Notes: generated by a model from the letters alone, not told the origin. Counted from the first letter of the stretch, positions 8,037-18,041 are shown. The stretch: 64,000 nucleotides of DNA from Bacteroides congonensis (GCF_900130125.1 NZ_FQXY01000010.1:1240001-1304000); one strand, 5' to 3'. Made by a program: numbers and translations.

Positions 8037-10097
8037 ATGATAACAACCCAGTTGCTTCGTCCCGAAAGCATTGTTGTAGTAGGGGCATCGAATAATGTAC
8101 ATAAGCCGGGTGGCGCAATATTGAAGAATTTGATAAACGGAGGTTATCAGGGAGAACTTCGGGCAGTAAACCCGAAAGAGAAGGAAGTACAGGGAGTGCC
8201 TGCCTTTGCAGACGTGAAAGAACTGCCTGATACGGACTTGGCAGTATTGGCTGTGCCTGCCGTGATGTGTCCCGATATTGTGGAAACATTGGCTGGTACA
8301 AAACAAACTCGTGCGTTTATCATACTTTCTGCCGGATTTGGCGAGGAAACCCATGAGGGAGCATTACTGGAAGAACGGATTCTGGAAACAGTCAATAAAT
8401 ATGGAGCTTCATTGATTGGCCCTAATTGTATCGGCCTAATGAACACATGGCATCACAGCGTATTCAGCCAGCCGATTCCCAATTTGAATCCGAAAGGCGT
8501 AGATTTGGTATCCAGTTCCGGGGCTACGGCGGTATTCATCTTGGAAAGTGCCGTAACGAAAGGTTTGCAGTTCAATTCCGTCTGGTCGGTGGGAAATGCC
8601 AAGCAAATTGGTGTGGAAGATGTACTGCAATTCATGGATGAAAACTTCAATCCGGAAAAAGACTCCCATATCAAACTACTCTATATTGAAAGTATCCAGA
8701 ATCCTGACAGGCTATTGTTTCATGCTTCTTCGCTGATAAGGAAAGGATGCAAAATTGCAGCGATAAAGGCGGGAAGTTCTGAAAGCGGAAGTCGGGCGGC
8801 TTCGTCACATACGGGAGCTATTGCCAGTTCGGATTCAGCAGTTGAGGCTTTGTTCCGTAAAGCGGGGATTGTACGCTGTTTCTCCCGTGAGGAATTGACT
8901 ACGGTTGGCTGTGTATTTACTCTGCCTGAACTGAAAGGAAAGAATTTTGCCATTATCACGCATGCCGGAGGGCCGGGAGTGATGTTGACGGATGCACTAA
9001 GCAAAGGCGGGTTGAACGTTCCGAAACTGGAAGGCGAGTTGTTAGAAGATTTGAAAGTACAACTCTTTCCGGGTGCTGCCGTTGGAAATCCGATTGATAT
9101 TCTCGCTACGGGAACTCCCGAACATCTGCGTCTCTGCATTGATTACTGCGAAGAGAAATTTGAAAATATAGATGCCATGATGGCTATCTTCGGAACACCG
9201 GGACTGGTCACCATGTTTGAGATGTACGACGTACTCCATGAGAAGATGCAAGTGTGCAGCAAACCGATTTTCCCGATTCTTCCTTCCATCAATACAGCCG
9301 GAGCCGAAGTTGCGGCATTTTTGGCGAAAGGACACGTGAATTTTGCGGATGAAGTAACATTGGGAACAGCTCTTTCGCGTATCGTTAATGCCCCTAAACC
9401 TGCCGCTCCTGAGATTGAACTGTTCGGAGTCGATGTTCCGAGGATTCGTCGGGTTATTGATTCTATTCCGGAAGATGGGTATATCGAACCTCACCATGTA
9501 CAGGCCTTGCTTCATGCAGCCGGCATTCCGATTGTAGACGAGTTCGTCTCGGATAACAAGGAAGAAGTAGTGGCTTTCGGACGTCGATGCGGATTCCCGG
9601 TAGTGGTTAAAGTTGTCGGCCCCGTGCATAAATCAGACGTTGGCGGAGTGGTGTTGAATATCAAAAGCGAGCAACACTTGGCTTTGGAATTTGAACGTAT
9701 GATGCAGATTGCTGACGCGAAGGCAATCATGGTACAACCGATGCTGCGGGGAACGGAACTCTTTATCGGTGCGAAGTACGAAGAGAAGTTCGGGCATGTG
9801 GTACTTTGTGGATTGGGCGGTATCTTTGTGGAAGTGCTGAAAGACGTTTCTTCCGGTTTGGCTCCGCTTTCTTACGAAGAAGCTTATTCGATGATTCACT
9901 CGCTGCGCACCTATAAAATCATACAGGGGACACGTGGACAGAAAGGAGTGAATGAGGATAAATTCGCGGAAATTATAGTCCGTCTTTCTACCTTGCTCCG
10001 CTTTGCGACAGAAATCAAAGAAATGGATATAAACCCGCTTCTGGCAACTGAAAAGGCTGTTGTAGCTGTCGATGCCCGTATCAGAATAGAGAAATAG
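8037..10097 (+). CDS. ADP-forming acetate/acyl-CoA synthetase (fused alpha-beta)
   Basis: 686 residues. The family converts acyl-CoA, ADP and phosphate to acid, CoA and ATP. Domain order: CoA-binding Rossmann domain (IVVVGASNNVHKPGG, about 10-130), succinyl-CoA-ligase-like domains with SSHTGAIAS (H258, the phosphorylated histidine), then an ATP-grasp domain from about residue 475, with PVVVKVVGPVHKSDVGGV, the second relay histidine, and ending EMDINPLL. All catalytic blocks are present, so it should be active. It is monocistronic with its own promoter; its 3' end touches the first operator half-site of the downstream regulator gene. Likely role: substrate-level ATP from acetyl-CoA or other acyl-CoAs during fermentation. 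Confidence 0.9.
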   Translation: MITTQLLRPESIVVVGASNNVHKPGGAILKNLINGGYQGELRAVNPKEKEVQGVPAFADVKELPDTDLAVLAVPAVMCPDIVETLAGTKQTRAFIILSAGFGEETHEGALLEERILETVNKYGASLIGPNCIGLMNTWHHSVFSQPIPNLNPKGVDLVSSSGATAVFILESAVTKGLQFNSVWSVGNAKQIGVEDVLQFMDENFNPEKDSHIKLLYIESIQNPDRLLFHASSLIRKGCKIAAIKAGSSESGSRAASSHTGAIASSDSAVEALFRKAGIVRCFSREELTTVGCVFTLPELKGKNFAIITHAGGPGVMLTDALSKGGLNVPKLEGELLEDLKVQLFPGAAVGNPIDILATGTPEHLRLCIDYCEEKFENIDAMMAIFGTPGLVTMFEMYDVLHEKMQVCSKPIFPILPSINTAGAEVAAFLAKGHVNFADEVTLGTALSRIVNAPKPAAPEIELFGVDVPRIRRVIDSIPEDGYIEPHHVQALLHAAGIPIVDEFVSDNKEEVVAFGRRCGFPVVVKVVGPVHKSDVGGVVLNIKSEQHLALEFERMMQIADAKAIMVQPMLRGTELFIGAKYEEKFGHVVLCGLGGIFVEVLKDVSSGLAPLSYEEAYSMIHSLRTYKIIQGTRGQKGVNEDKFAEIIVRLSTLLRFATEIKEMDINPLLATEKAVVAVDARIRIEK

Positions 10098-10160
10098 GAC
10101 GATTCTTTCATTCATTGAGACGTATTTTCTATCTTTCTGTTGTAATTTTGCCTACATTTG
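10096..10160 (+). promoter_or_regulatory. Direct-repeat operator and promoter, copy A (before the HTCS gene)
   Basis: Two half-sites in direct repeat, 21 bp apart: AGGACGATTCTTTCATT at 10096 and GAGACGTATTTTCTAT at 10117. They lie 57 and 36 bp from the -7 box TACATTTG at 10153-10160. The same layout occurs before 18177, 24270 and 39694. The distal half-site begins inside the stop codon of the preceding gene. It implies that the HTCS controls its own gene. Confidence 0.65.
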
Positions 10161-10193
10161 GTAACTCAAACGGAAAGCTAGAAAACACGTATT

Positions 10194-13100
10194 ATGAAGA
10201 AAGTCCTGATACTTTTAATCTGTCTCATTTTTTATCCGATACTCTGCTGTGCGCAAGTAGCAGATGATCATTATTATTTCAAGAACTTAAGCGTACAGAA
10301 CGGATTATCCCAGAATACCGTCAATGCAATCTTGCAGGACAAGCAAGGTTTTATGTGGTTCGGTACGAAAGACGGACTGAACCGCTATGACGGATTATCA
10401 TTTCGCAAATTCAAACACGACGACCGTAGCCAACGGAGTATCGGAAATAACTTCATCACTGCGCTTTATGAAGATGCGAAAGGAAATATCTGGGTAGGTA
10501 CGGACGTAGGGCTCTATATCTACGATCCGGAGAAAGACTTTTTCCGGCATTTTACGGAACTGAGTGCAGAGAGTACAAGGATAGAACATACTGTAACCGC
10601 AATATCAGGAGACAATCAAGGATGCGTTTGGGTAGCGGTTGAATCTCAAGGACTCTTTTGCTATGATTTGGAGAAAAGGCAACTTCAGAATTATACCTTA
10701 AAAGATTTCTCTTTCCTCACCACCAATGTGCAGACGTTCGTTTTCGACAATAGCGGAACCCTTTGGATAGGTTGTTATGGTGACGGACTTTTCTATTCGA
10801 AAGACCGGCTGAAGACACTCCATCCTTATCTTTCCCCTACTGAGAATAAAGAAACTTATGCGAACGACGTAGTGATAAGCCTTGTGAAAGGAGCATATAA
10901 CTGCCTGTATGTGGGTTCCTTGAAAGGTGGAGTAAAGGAACTGAATCTGACTTCAAACAAATTGCACGATTTGCTCCTGGCAGATGAACATGGGGAGTCG
11001 GTCTTTTGTCGGGAACTGCTTGTTGCCTCTGACAATGAATTGTGGATCGCTTCCGAATCAGGGCTTTATATTTATAATCTCAGGTTGGGAAAATATGTTC
11101 ATTTGCGCAGTTCGATCAATGACCCTTACTCCTTGTCCGATAATGCTATTTATTCGCTGTGCAAAGATCGTGAAGGTGGCATCTGGATTGGTTCTTATTT
11201 CGGCGGCGTAAACTATTACCCCCGTTTCTATACGAATTTTGAGAAATATTATCCGAAGGGGACAGAAAACGGGCTGCATGGAAAGCGGGTACGTGAATTC
11301 TGCCAGGATAATCAGGGAATCTTGTGGATTGGCACGGAAGACGGTGGCTTGAACCGCTTTAACCCGAAGACCAAGACTTTCTCTTTCTTCACCCCGAGCA
11401 ATGCTTTCACCAATGTGCACGGGCTATGTCTGGTCAATGACTACCTTTGGGTAGGCACTTTCTCCAAAGGAGTAAAAGTGGTAGACACACGCACGGGAGC
11501 GATTGTGAAAACCTATCAGAAAACAGATTCGCCCCGTTCATTGATAGACAACAGTGTCTTCTCCATTTGCCGGACAACGACGGGAGATATTTATTTAGGC
11601 ACATTATTTGGCCTGTTGCGTTACAACAAACAGACTGATGATTTCGACCGCATACCGGAGTTGAACGGTAAATTTGTATATGATATAAAGGAGGATTCCG
11701 GCGGGAATCTTTGGCTGGCAACTTATGCAAACGGTGCTTACTGTTATAATGTAAGTGAGAAAAGATGGAAGAATTATCTGCATGATGACAATAATCCGAA
11801 GAGCCTTCCTTATGATAAAGTGGTAAGTATCTTCGAAGATTCCCATCGACAGGTCTGGCTGACAACGCAGGGTGGTGGCTTCTGCCGGTTCCATCCGGAA
11901 ACGGAAACCTTCACTAGCTATAATCTGGCTGACGGATTGCCGAATGATGTCGTTTACCAAATTGTAGAAGACAAGGACGGACTTTTCTGGCTGACAACCA
12001 ATAATGGTCTGGTATGTTTCCAACCCACTACCGGAGCGATAAAAGTATATACCACTTCCAACGGTCTGCTGGGCGACCAGTTTAATTATCGTTCAAGCTT
12101 CGAGACGGAAGACGGTACGATTTATCTGGGAAGTATCGACGGCTTTGTAGCTTTCAATCCCAAGAATTTTTCAGAGAACAAGTCGCTTCCGTCTATCGTA
12201 ATTACGGATTTTCTGCTCTTTGGTAAAGATGTATATGTAGGCGAACCGGGTTCTCCGTTGGAGAAGAGCATCACCTTTTCCGACGAACTTGTGCTTCAGT
12301 CCAATCAGAACTCATTCTCTTTCCGTTTGGCTGCATTGGATTTTCAAGCTCCCAAGATGAGCAAGATTATGTATAAGTTGGACGGCTTTGATGCAGACTG
12401 GTTGACGGTTGGTGAAAGCCCCATCGTCACTTACTCCAACCTGCGGTATGGTAACTACACTTTCCGGGTGAAAGTTTCCAATAGCGACGGGGTATGGAAT
12501 GAAGAAGGGATAACCTTGAGCATCCATATTCTTCCTCCTTTTTATTTTTCTATTTGGGCTTATTTTGTTTATGCACTGTTGATTGTTGGTTGCTCTGTCT
12601 ATACATTCCTTTATTTTAAACGGCGGAGTAATAGAAAGCATCGTCGGCAAATGGAGAAATTTGAACAGGAGAAAGAAAGGGAAGTATACCATGCAAAAAT
12701 TGACTTTTTTACGAATGTAGCTCATGAAATACGCACTCCTTTGACTTTGATAAAAGGACCATTGGAAAATATTATTTTAAAGAAAGAAGTTGATCAGGAG
12801 ACGCGTGAAGATCTGGATATTATGAAACAGAATACGGAACGTTTGTTAAACCTGACGAATCAGCTATTGGATTTCCGGAAAACGGAGAGTCAGGAGTTTC
12901 GATTGAATTTTATTGAATGCAATATCACAGAGGTACTAAAGGAAACCCACAGGCGTTTTACTTCTTTGGCTAAGCAGAAAGGTTTGAAATTTCTACTAAA
13001 TGTGCCTGCACAGGATTTTTATGCACATATTAATAGAGAGGCGTTTACTAAGATTGTAAGTAATTTGCTTAATAATGCAGTAAAGTATGCGGAAACTTAC

Positions 13101-14210
13101 GTGCATATCTTTTTGGAGATCGATGATAGTGAAGAGCAAAAGGTATTCCATCTTCGTACAATAAACGATGGAGTGATTATTCCGGATGAAATGAAGGAAG
13201 AGATATTTAAGCCATTTGTGCGCTTTAATGAAAAAGATGACGGCAGAGTTACTACTGGCACTGGTATTGGATTGGCTTTATCTCGTTCATTGGCAGAGTT
13301 GCACCAGGGAAGCTTGGCCATGTTGGAAGGGGAAGAGGTGAATTGTTTTTATCTGACACTTCCAGTAGTCCAAAACACGACGATTAAATTAGCTTCTGAA
13401 GTAACTGTCGGAGTCGAATCTGTAATAGAGGCACATACAGAACAAGCTGAAGATAGGGAAGATAGGTCGACAGTGTTGATTGTAGAAGATAATCCTGATA
13501 TGCTTGCTTTTGTGGCTCGGCAATTGGCGGATAGCTATGCTGTCTTGACTGCTACTAATGGCTCTGAGGCATTAGAGATATTAGATGGGCATTATGTAAG
13601 TCTGGTGATTAGTGATGTTGTTATGCCAGTTATGGATGGTTTTGAACTATGTAAGAAGATAAAATCTGATTTGACTTATAGTCATATTCCGGTGATTCTG
13701 TTGACAGCCAAAACGAATATTCAGTCAAAAATCGAAGGGATGGAGTTAGGTGCGGATGCCTATATTGAAAAACCTTTTTCTGTAGAATATTTACATGCTT
13801 GTGCTTCTAATTTAATTCAGAATCGGGAAAAACTGCGGCAGGCATTTACGCAATCTCCTTTTGTGGCAGCTAATACAATGGCATTAACTAAGGCTGACGA
13901 GGAGTTTATACAAAGATTGAATGAAGTGATTCAAATGAATCTCAGTAATCCGGATTTCTGTATGGAAAATATGGCGGATGGTATGAATATGAGTCGTTCT
14001 AACTTTTATCGTAAGATAAAAGGTGTTTTGGACTTAAGCCCGAATGAGTATCTTCGTTTGGAACGCTTGAAAAAAGCTGCCCAATTGCTAAAAGAAGGAG
14101 AAAATCGGATTAATGAAATTTGCTATACGGTAGGATTTAATTCTCCGTCTTATTTTTCTAAGTGCTTTCAAAAGCAGTTTGGAGTATCACCAAAAGATTT
14201 CGTTGGATAA
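10194..14210 (+). CDS. Hybrid two-component system sensor/regulator (HTCS)
   Basis: 1338 residues. A signal peptide (1-21) is followed by a periplasmic sensor of repeated beta-propeller blades (motifs like FMWFGTKDGLNRYDG, IWVGTDVGLYIYD, IWIGSYFGGVNYY) over about 25-700 and a Y_Y_Y domain (about 700-770). One membrane segment (about 780-803) precedes the histidine kinase (VAHEIRTPLTLIKGP, phosphorylated H844), an HATPase domain with GTGIGLALSRSLAEL, a receiver domain (D1141 in ISDVVMPVMDG), and a C-terminal AraC-type HTH. Such proteins bind a PUL-derived oligosaccharide in the periplasm and activate the PUL. GC content falls visibly between the sensor half and the cytoplasmic half. Confidence 0.97.
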   Translation: MKKVLILLICLIFYPILCCAQVADDHYYFKNLSVQNGLSQNTVNAILQDKQGFMWFGTKDGLNRYDGLSFRKFKHDDRSQRSIGNNFITALYEDAKGNIWVGTDVGLYIYDPEKDFFRHFTELSAESTRIEHTVTAISGDNQGCVWVAVESQGLFCYDLEKRQLQNYTLKDFSFLTTNVQTFVFDNSGTLWIGCYGDGLFYSKDRLKTLHPYLSPTENKETYANDVVISLVKGAYNCLYVGSLKGGVKELNLTSNKLHDLLLADEHGESVFCRELLVASDNELWIASESGLYIYNLRLGKYVHLRSSINDPYSLSDNAIYSLCKDREGGIWIGSYFGGVNYYPRFYTNFEKYYPKGTENGLHGKRVREFCQDNQGILWIGTEDGGLNRFNPKTKTFSFFTPSNAFTNVHGLCLVNDYLWVGTFSKGVKVVDTRTGAIVKTYQKTDSPRSLIDNSVFSICRTTTGDIYLGTLFGLLRYNKQTDDFDRIPELNGKFVYDIKEDSGGNLWLATYANGAYCYNVSEKRWKNYLHDDNNPKSLPYDKVVSIFEDSHRQVWLTTQGGGFCRFHPETETFTSYNLADGLPNDVVYQIVEDKDGLFWLTTNNGLVCFQPTTGAIKVYTTSNGLLGDQFNYRSSFETEDGTIYLGSIDGFVAFNPKNFSENKSLPSIVITDFLLFGKDVYVGEPGSPLEKSITFSDELVLQSNQNSFSFRLAALDFQAPKMSKIMYKLDGFDADWLTVGESPIVTYSNLRYGNYTFRVKVSNSDGVWNEEGITLSIHILPPFYFSIWAYFVYALLIVGCSVYTFLYFKRRSNRKHRRQMEKFEQEKEREVYHAKIDFFTNVAHEIRTPLTLIKGPLENIILKKEVDQETREDLDIMKQNTERLLNLTNQLLDFRKTESQEFRLNFIECNITEVLKETHRRFTSLAKQKGLKFLLNVPAQDFYAHINREAFTKIVSNLLNNAVKYAETYVHIFLEIDDSEEQKVFHLRTINDGVIIPDEMKEEIFKPFVRFNEKDDGRVTTGTGIGLALSRSLAELHQGSLAMLEGEEVNCFYLTLPVVQNTTIKLASEVTVGVESVIEAHTEQAEDREDRSTVLIVEDNPDMLAFVARQLADSYAVLTATNGSEALEILDGHYVSLVISDVVMPVMDGFELCKKIKSDLTYSHIPVILLTAKTNIQSKIEGMELGADAYIEKPFSVEYLHACASNLIQNREKLRQAFTQSPFVAANTMALTKADEEFIQRLNEVIQMNLSNPDFCMENMADGMNMSRSNFYRKIKGVLDLSPNEYLRLERLKKAAQLLKEGENRINEICYTVGFNSPSYFSKCFQKQFGVSPKDFVG

Positions 14211-14222
14211 ATATCGGATATT

Positions 14223-15101
14223 ATGGAACGAACTTCTATTAAATATTTTGTGAATAATAGTTTGGGATTAGATAGGAATATTTCCTCTGTGGGGTTTGAA
14301 GAGATTCCTCCTAATACTTTTTATCCTACGTATAATCACTCTGCCGGCTATTATTTTAATCCTGATAAAGGGCGTGTTTTGAAAGAATATCAGTTAATAT
14401 ATGTCACAGACGGGGAAGGAGTACTTGAAACGGGGAGTGGGGGCGTATTTGCGATTAAACGGGGGATGATATTTGTGCTGTTTCCAGGAGAATGGCACAC
14501 GTATTATCCAAATTATCAAACGGGTTGGAGCCATTACTGGATTGGGTTTTGCGGTTCCGAAGTTGATAATTGGATGAGAAATGAGTACTGTTCGCGAAAA
14601 AGTCCTGTTTTTAGAGTAGGCATTAATGATGAGATTGTTTTTTTGTTTAGAAAAGCTATTAATATAGCCAATGAGGAGCTGAGTTTATATCAACAGGTGC
14701 TTGGTGGGCTGGTAACTTATTTGGTAGCATTGATGTGTAGCATTGATAAGAATCGTCGGGTAGAAACCGACGATTTTTCTTCTAAAATAGATTATGCTTG
14801 TGTACTTATGCGGGAATTAATAGACCAATCCGTTTCTATGCAAGAGATAGCGGAAAAAACGGGAATGGGATATTCTCTTTTCCGTAAATTGTTTAAAGAG
14901 CGAATGCATTGTGCTCCGGTACAGTATCTCCAGAATCTTAGAATACAAAAAGCTATTGAATTATTAACTACTACAGCTATTCCTATAAAAGAAATAGCTT
15001 ATCAACTAAACTTTGAATCGCCTGCTTATTTCTCTGCCCGCTTTAGAAAACAGACGGGGAGATCTCCTGTTGAATATCGGGACGAATTTTGTAGCAAATA
15101 G
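14223..15101 (+). CDS. AraC-family transcriptional regulator
   Basis: 292 residues. The N-terminal cupin-like sensing domain (YQLIYVTDGEGVLETGSGG, then FVLFPGEWHTYYP, about 50-110) precedes two C-terminal HTH motifs, with IAEKTGMGYSLFRKLFKE and IKEIAYQLNFESPAYFSARF (about 190-290). The cupin shape suggests a small sugar effector. It starts 12 bp after the HTCS stop, so the two are co-transcribed. The next gene, an isomerase-like gene, has a promoter without the HTCS direct repeat, so this regulator may control that unit (inference). A PUL with both an HTCS and a cupin-AraC regulator could sense an oligosaccharide in the periplasm and a monosaccharide in the cytoplasm. Confidence 0.93.
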   Translation: MERTSIKYFVNNSLGLDRNISSVGFEEIPPNTFYPTYNHSAGYYFNPDKGRVLKEYQLIYVTDGEGVLETGSGGVFAIKRGMIFVLFPGEWHTYYPNYQTGWSHYWIGFCGSEVDNWMRNEYCSRKSPVFRVGINDEIVFLFRKAINIANEELSLYQQVLGGLVTYLVALMCSIDKNRRVETDDFSSKIDYACVLMRELIDQSVSMQEIAEKTGMGYSLFRKLFKERMHCAPVQYLQNLRIQKAIELLTTTAIPIKEIAYQLNFESPAYFSARFRKQTGRSPVEYRDEFCSK

Positions 15102-15148
15102 TTATATTGTTCTGGCAATAATTGAAAGTTCTTTTGTAGAATAGTTCC

Positions 15149-15156
15149 TAAGTTTG
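15149..15156 (+). promoter_or_regulatory. Promoter -7 box (TAAGTTTG) of the isomerase/WbsX unit
   Basis: Exact TAnnTTTG 24 bp before the ATG at 15180. The positions 57 and 36 bp upstream do not match the direct-repeat operator seen at the four other promoters, so this unit is probably under different control. Confidence 0.55.
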
Positions 15157-15179
15157 TATCGTAACTAAAAAACAGAATT

Positions 15180-16604
15180 ATGATGCAGAATAAAGTGAGA
15201 ATAGGGCTTTTGGGAGTTGGGTTGGATACATATTGGGGACAGTTTGAGGGACTTCTTCCCCGTTTATTGGCTTATCAGGAGGAAATATGTGCGGGTATTG
15301 AGCAGATGGATGTAGAAGTAGTTAACGTAGGAATAGTGGACTCCCCACAAAAAGCAGGGGAAAGTGCATTATTACTCAAACAGGCAGATGTCGAATTTGT
15401 ATTTTTGTTTATTTCTACTTATGCTCTTTCGTCTACAGTTTTGCCTGTTGCACAACAAGTCGGGAAGCCTGTAATCATGTTGAATATGCAGCCTGTTCCC
15501 GCTATTGATTATCAGAAAGTCAATTCGATGGGCGATCGGGGAAAGATGACTGGAGAATGGTTAGCTCATTGCCAGGCTTGTTCTGTTCCGGAGTTTGCAA
15601 GTGTATTTAACCGATCAGGCATTAGATATGATATCATAACAGGGTATTTGTCTGACCAATTGGCATGGAAAGAGATTGCTTCCTGGGTAGATGCTGCACG
15701 TGCGGTAGATGGAATGCGTAAGAATCGCCTGGGGATTTTAGGACATTATTATTGTGGAATGCTGGACGTTTATACCGATGTAATGCAACAAAGCGCAATA
15801 TTCGGAACGCATGTGGAATTGTTGGAAATGTGCGAATTAAAAGCTTATAGGGATGAAGTGACGGATGTTGATTTGAAACGTAAGTTGAATGAGTTTTATG
15901 ATAAATTTGATGTAGAAACGTCGTGTGAGTCGGACGAACTAGTAAGGGCGGCACGTACTTCTGTTGCTTTGGATAAGCTGGTGGAAACTCATCGATTGGG
16001 AGCGATGGCTTATTATTATGAGGGTTTCAATGGAAATGATTATGAGAATATTGTCACTTCGGTTATTGCGGGTAACACTCTACTGACAGGGTATGGAATA
16101 CCTGTTGCAGGAGAATGTGAAGTAAAGAACGCACAAGCGATGAAAATAATGTCATTATTGAAAGCTGGCGGCTCTTTCTCTGAATTTTATGCCATGGACT
16201 TTAATGATGACATTGTTATGCTGGGGCATGATGGGCCGGCGCACTTTGCCATTGCCGAAGAAAAGGTAAAGCTGGTGCCACTTCCGTTGTATCATGGTAA
16301 GCCGGGAAAAGGATTGTCCATTCAAATGACTGTAAAGCCGGGAAATGTTACGTTATTATCCGTTTGTGAAGGAAAAGACGGAGTCTTCTTGTTAGCGGCA
16401 GAAGGAGAATCTGTACAAGGAGAAACTTTACATATCGGTAATACTAACAGCCGTTATCGCTTTCCATGCGGAGCTCGTCGTTTTATGGATATGTGGAGCA
16501 AGGCGGGACCATCACATCATTGTGCGATTGGGGTAGGACATAAAGTTTCGGAACTAAAAAAACTTGCGTTCCTTCTGAATATTCCTATTGTTGTAATTGA
16601 GTAG
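15180..16604 (+). CDS. L-fucose/L-arabinose isomerase-family protein
   Basis: 474 residues, no signal peptide, so cytoplasmic. The order of blocks (RIGLLGVGLDTYWGQF at the N-terminus, VVNVGIVDSPQKAG, RLGILGHYYCGMLDVYTD, TGYGIPVAGECEVKNA, HDGPAHFAIAE, then SHHCAIGVGH near the end) follows the L-arabinose/L-fucose isomerase fold, with Glu and His residues in the expected metal-site regions. The family interconverts aldoses and ketoses; the sugar used here cannot be told. No kinase or aldolase is adjacent, so its product must join a pathway encoded elsewhere. It is followed after 40 bp by a WbsX/GH99-like gene, probably in the same transcript. Confidence 0.8.
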   Translation: MMQNKVRIGLLGVGLDTYWGQFEGLLPRLLAYQEEICAGIEQMDVEVVNVGIVDSPQKAGESALLLKQADVEFVFLFISTYALSSTVLPVAQQVGKPVIMLNMQPVPAIDYQKVNSMGDRGKMTGEWLAHCQACSVPEFASVFNRSGIRYDIITGYLSDQLAWKEIASWVDAARAVDGMRKNRLGILGHYYCGMLDVYTDVMQQSAIFGTHVELLEMCELKAYRDEVTDVDLKRKLNEFYDKFDVETSCESDELVRAARTSVALDKLVETHRLGAMAYYYEGFNGNDYENIVTSVIAGNTLLTGYGIPVAGECEVKNAQAMKIMSLLKAGGSFSEFYAMDFNDDIVMLGHDGPAHFAIAEEKVKLVPLPLYHGKPGKGLSIQMTVKPGNVTLLSVCEGKDGVFLLAAEGESVQGETLHIGNTNSRYRFPCGARRFMDMWSKAGPSHHCAIGVGHKVSELKKLAFLLNIPIVVIE

Positions 16605-16644
16605 AATAACTCTCTTTTAATAACTGTAAAATCATCTTATAATT

Positions 16645-17997
16645 ATGGATAGAAGGACGTTTTTAAAATCTGCAGGAGCTAAGGGGGCGGCTGTAATGGC
16701 TGCTTCTGTTGTGGGTACGGAAATGTTACATGCAACAGAAGTCTTAGAGGAAAGAACTATTTCAACGCCTAAACAAAAAGCGACAGTGACTCGGCTGCCA
16801 GAAGACCTGAATACGTTGGTAGGCGATGTGACTTTATTGGATAAACCTCAAAATCTGACAGTAGCATGCTATACATTCCCTAATTATCATGCTTCTGCCA
16901 TACATGATAAAATTTATGGGCCGGGATGGACAGAATATAATCTTGTAAGGAGTGCTCGCCCATGGTATCCGGGGCATGCTCAGCCTAGGGGGCCATTGTT
17001 GGGTGAACTCGATGAAAGTAAACCGGAGACTTGGGAGAAATATAATGATTTATGTAAACAGAGTGGAATTGATGTGCTTATCTGGGACTGGTATTGGTAC
17101 GGTAATGAACCTTGTCTGCATGAAGCATTGGAGAATGGCTTTTTACGTGCTTCCAACAGGAATGACGTGAAGTTTGCATGTATGTGGACCAATCATCCCT
17201 GGTATGTGCTATACCCTACTTCAATGACGAATGGGCATAATGCTTATCCACCCAGTTTTGCACCTGCGGATAGTTCTTTGAAAGAGTGTTGGCAAAGCTT
17301 ATCATATATTATATCCAGGTATTGTCATTTGGAAAATTATTGGAGAATAGATGGAAAACCCGTGATTTGTATTTGGGATCCTAACCGTTTGGAGAAGAAG
17401 ATAGGAGTGGCTCAGACTAAACAATTATTTGCAGAATTAACAGAATTTGCCAGGAAGCTGGGACATAAAGGCTTGCATTTTCATTCTTCAGGATTTTATT
17501 CTCCTAATTCTAAATATGTGGGCTATAGTACAGCAGGCTCTTACAATCCTTTTACATGGGTTGCTGATAATTATCAGCCTAAAGATGTAGAATTACCGGA
17601 CTATGGAATAGCGGCTGCGGATGTAGCTTTTAAGTTGTGGCCGAAACATCATCATGATTTTGAGATTCCTTACTTGCCTTCTCTTTCTCCGGGGTGGGAT
17701 TCCACTCCTCGATATATCCCGCCATTAGCACGGCCTGATAAGCCTAATCGGGATAAATGGCCTGCTTGTGTGATTTTGGAAGGTGAGAACCCGGCATCTT
17801 TTAAGGCATTAGTACAGTCGGCTTTTGCCTATTTGAACAAACATAAAGATGTACCACCAATTTTGACTATTGCCTGTTTTAACGAATGGACTGAAGGACA
17901 TTACTTGTTACCGGACAATCGTTTCGGATACGGAATGCTTGATGCTCTGGCAGAAGCTTTGGGTAAGAAGAATAATCACTCAATACATGGTATATGA
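16645..17997 (+). CDS. GH99-like/WbsX-family protein, copy 1
   Basis: 450 residues. The N-terminus DRRTFLKSAGAKGAAVMAAS has a twin-arginine-like pair and a hydrophobic stretch, so export is likely. The body belongs to the WbsX (Glyco_tran_WbsX, GH99-like) family: CYTFPNYHAS, GIDVLIWDWYWYGNEP, FACMWTNHPWYVLYPT, YWRIDGKPVICIWD, and FNEWTEGHYLLPDN. The NEWTEG block (N413-G418) matches the GH99 NEWxEG motif, whose two glutamates (here E414 and E417) are catalytic in GH99 alpha-mannosidases. I therefore read it as a secreted glycosidase rather than a glycosyltransferase, despite the Pfam name. A close paralogue lies at 40972; it lacks the RR leader and has an ordinary signal peptide. Confidence 0.8.
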   Translation: MDRRTFLKSAGAKGAAVMAASVVGTEMLHATEVLEERTISTPKQKATVTRLPEDLNTLVGDVTLLDKPQNLTVACYTFPNYHASAIHDKIYGPGWTEYNLVRSARPWYPGHAQPRGPLLGELDESKPETWEKYNDLCKQSGIDVLIWDWYWYGNEPCLHEALENGFLRASNRNDVKFACMWTNHPWYVLYPTSMTNGHNAYPPSFAPADSSLKECWQSLSYIISRYCHLENYWRIDGKPVICIWDPNRLEKKIGVAQTKQLFAELTEFARKLGHKGLHFHSSGFYSPNSKYVGYSTAGSYNPFTWVADNYQPKDVELPDYGIAAADVAFKLWPKHHHDFEIPYLPSLSPGWDSTPRYIPPLARPDKPNRDKWPACVILEGENPASFKALVQSAFAYLNKHKDVPPILTIACFNEWTEGHYLLPDNRFGYGMLDALAEALGKKNNHSIHGI

Positions 17998-18041
17998 CCT
18001 GTGTGAATAGCTATATATATATATTCTAGAGGAATGTGTAT

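Noticed and set aside
15079..15156. GGGACGAATTTT near the end of the AraC gene as a fifth operator
   Set aside because: It is 70 bp from the -7 box, not 57, has no second half-site 21 bp on, and lies in coding sequence.
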